Of a DNA stretch of 64,000 bases, positions 63,220 through 64,000 are shown piece by piece. Within the stretch, counting starts at the first letter, position 1, and every line of letters starts with the position of its first letter. Both the position numbers and the translations under genes were made by a program. Origin of the DNA: Paracoccaceae bacterium (lineage in GTDB: Bacteria > Pseudomonadota > Alphaproteobacteria > Rhodobacterales > Rhodobacteraceae); the NCBI GenBank assembly GCA_007116575.1, contig SKIF01000039.1, positions 1 through 64,000 of the forward strand, written 5' to 3'. The notes beneath the pieces were generated by a model. The model had not been told where the DNA came from. It made no database searches and saw only the letters and a program-made list of their open reading frames with translations.

Positions 63220-64000
63220 TCAGCGCAGTACTCCGGCCATGGCCTGTGCCAGCACGGGCACGCTGGCCTCGTTCAGTCCGGCCATATTCACCCGACCATC
63301 GCCCAGCATGTAGATGCCATGCTCGGCGCGCAGGGTCTCGATCTGCGCCGGTTCCAGCGGCAGCAGTGAAAACATGCCCTGCTGCCCGGCGATGAAGCCG
63401 AACCGGTCCGATCCGGTCGCCTCGCGCAGCGCATCGGCCAGCCCGCGCCGGTTTTCCGCCACCCGCTCGCGCATTGCGTCAAGTTCCTGCCGCCACATCA
63501 CACGCAGCCCCGGATCGCCCAGAATCGTGCTGACCACGCGGCCGCCATGGTCGGGCGGAAAAGCAAAGACCTGCCGGTTCAGCCCTGCGAGCGTGCCCGC
63601 CAGACGCCCGCGCTCGCCTTCGGGGACAATCGCCATGGCAATGCCCACGCGCTCGCGATAGAGGCCGAAATTCTTCGAGCATGACCCGCTGAGCAGCATT
63701 TCGGGCACCCGCGCGGCCAGATGGCGTAGCCCGCCTGCATCCGCGTCAAGCCCCTCGCCAAAGCCCTGATAGGCCATGTCCACAAAGGGCACCGCGCCGC
63801 GCCGTTCCAGCAGGGCCGCGATTTCGGCCCAATCCTGCAATGACAGATCCACGCCGGTCGGATTGTGACAGCAACCATGCAACAGCACCACATCGCCTGC
63901 GGCCACCTGCTCGAGATCGGCCATCATGCCCGCGCGGTCCAGTGCGCCGGCATCGCGGTCGAGGTAGCGATAGGGGCGCATATCCAGCCGTGCGGCCCGG
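63220..64000 (-). CDS. Aromatic/aspartate aminotransferase (C-terminal part)
   Basis: At least 259 residues; the frame is open to the right end, so the N terminus lies outside. Class I aminotransferase: LLHGCCHNPTGVDLSLQDW, PFVDMAYQGFGEGLDADA, the PLP lysine in SGSCSKNFGLYRERVG, and the C-terminal QQGMFSLLPL...HGIYMLGDGRVNMAGL. The SKNFGLYRERVG form is that of the AspC/TyrB group, which transaminates aspartate, tyrosine and phenylalanine. It converges on the truncated ugd. Confidence 0.93.
   Translation of the reverse strand, partial: RAARLDMRPYRYLDRDAGALDRAGMMADLEQVAAGDVVLLHGCCHNPTGVDLSLQDWAEIAALLERRGAVPFVDMAYQGFGEGLDADAGGLRHLAARVPEMLLSGSCSKNFGLYRERVGIAMAIVPEGERGRLAGTLAGLNRQVFAFPPDHGGRVVSTILGDPGLRVMWRQELDAMRERVAENRRGLADALREATGSDRFGFIAGQQGMFSLLPLEPAQIETLRAEHGIYMLGDGRVNMAGLNEASVPVLAQAMAGVLR

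Noticed and set aside
1-64000. tRNA, rRNA, CRISPR arrays, defence systems, intact insertion sequences
   Set aside because: Intergenic regions were read for tRNA-like cloverleafs, repeat-spacer arrays, nuclease or toxin-antitoxin pairs and transposases; none was convincing.

Overview
The window looks like the chromosome of a phototrophic alphaproteobacterium of the Rhodobacteraceae. The strongest evidence is the left 9.8 kb, a photosynthesis superoperon in the Rhodobacter order bchC-bchX-bchY-bchZ-pufQ-pufB-pufA-pufL-pufM-pufX-dxs, with pufX and no pufC. High GC, start/stop overlaps between genes, a PutR-regulated PutA, split MetH and cobalamin genes fit the same family. A soda-lake or aerobic anoxygenic relative (Rhodobaca or Roseinatronobacter type) is possible, but I cannot fix a genus.

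Layout: 1-9758 photosynthesis (bacteriochlorophyll a late steps, LH1, reaction centre, PufX, isoprenoid supply). 9810-13274 a membrane-anchored helix-hairpin-helix protein and a DNA repair pair (exonuclease plus ATP-dependent ligase). 13646-18495 a Calvin-type block tkt-gap-fba-rpe with no RuBisCO or phosphoribulokinase beside it. 18496-19951 a gene-poor, decayed stretch with a probable cytochrome b561 remnant. 19952-24584 cobalamin nucleotide-loop assembly genes on both strands, followed by the B12-dependent methionine synthase split into two ORFs (24758-28470). 28552-34318 proline catabolism (putR/putA) and glycerol kinase. 34319-35851 hairpin-rich noncoding DNA and small cassette-like genes, one interrupted by a stop codon. 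35933-40414 a divalent-cation block: short MgtE, a separate MgtE-N-like protein, two CDF exporters and an MgtC gene with an early stop.

40737-52304 is the most interesting part. A flippase-like membrane protein and an LptB/LptF/LptG-like ABC exporter stand next to myo-inositol-phosphate synthase, an AUR1-like PAP2 enzyme, a GNAT-fold protein, a stand-alone acyl carrier protein, a ketosynthase, two hot-dog proteins, a CDP-alcohol phosphatidyltransferase and a secreted DUF4833-like protein. Together they suggest synthesis and export of an inositol-containing lipid with a specially made acyl chain. Many of these genes appear to start with TTG, GTG or CTG.

52352-58523 is a surface polysaccharide locus with one ABC-2 permease, two tandem Wzt-type ATPases and two glycosyltransferases. 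58800-61035 is a tungstate-type ABC transporter (tupBCA). 61329-63154 holds fragments and a truncated UDP-glucose dehydrogenase, and the window ends inside an aromatic/aspartate aminotransferase. No rRNA, tRNA, CRISPR array or intact insertion sequence was seen.
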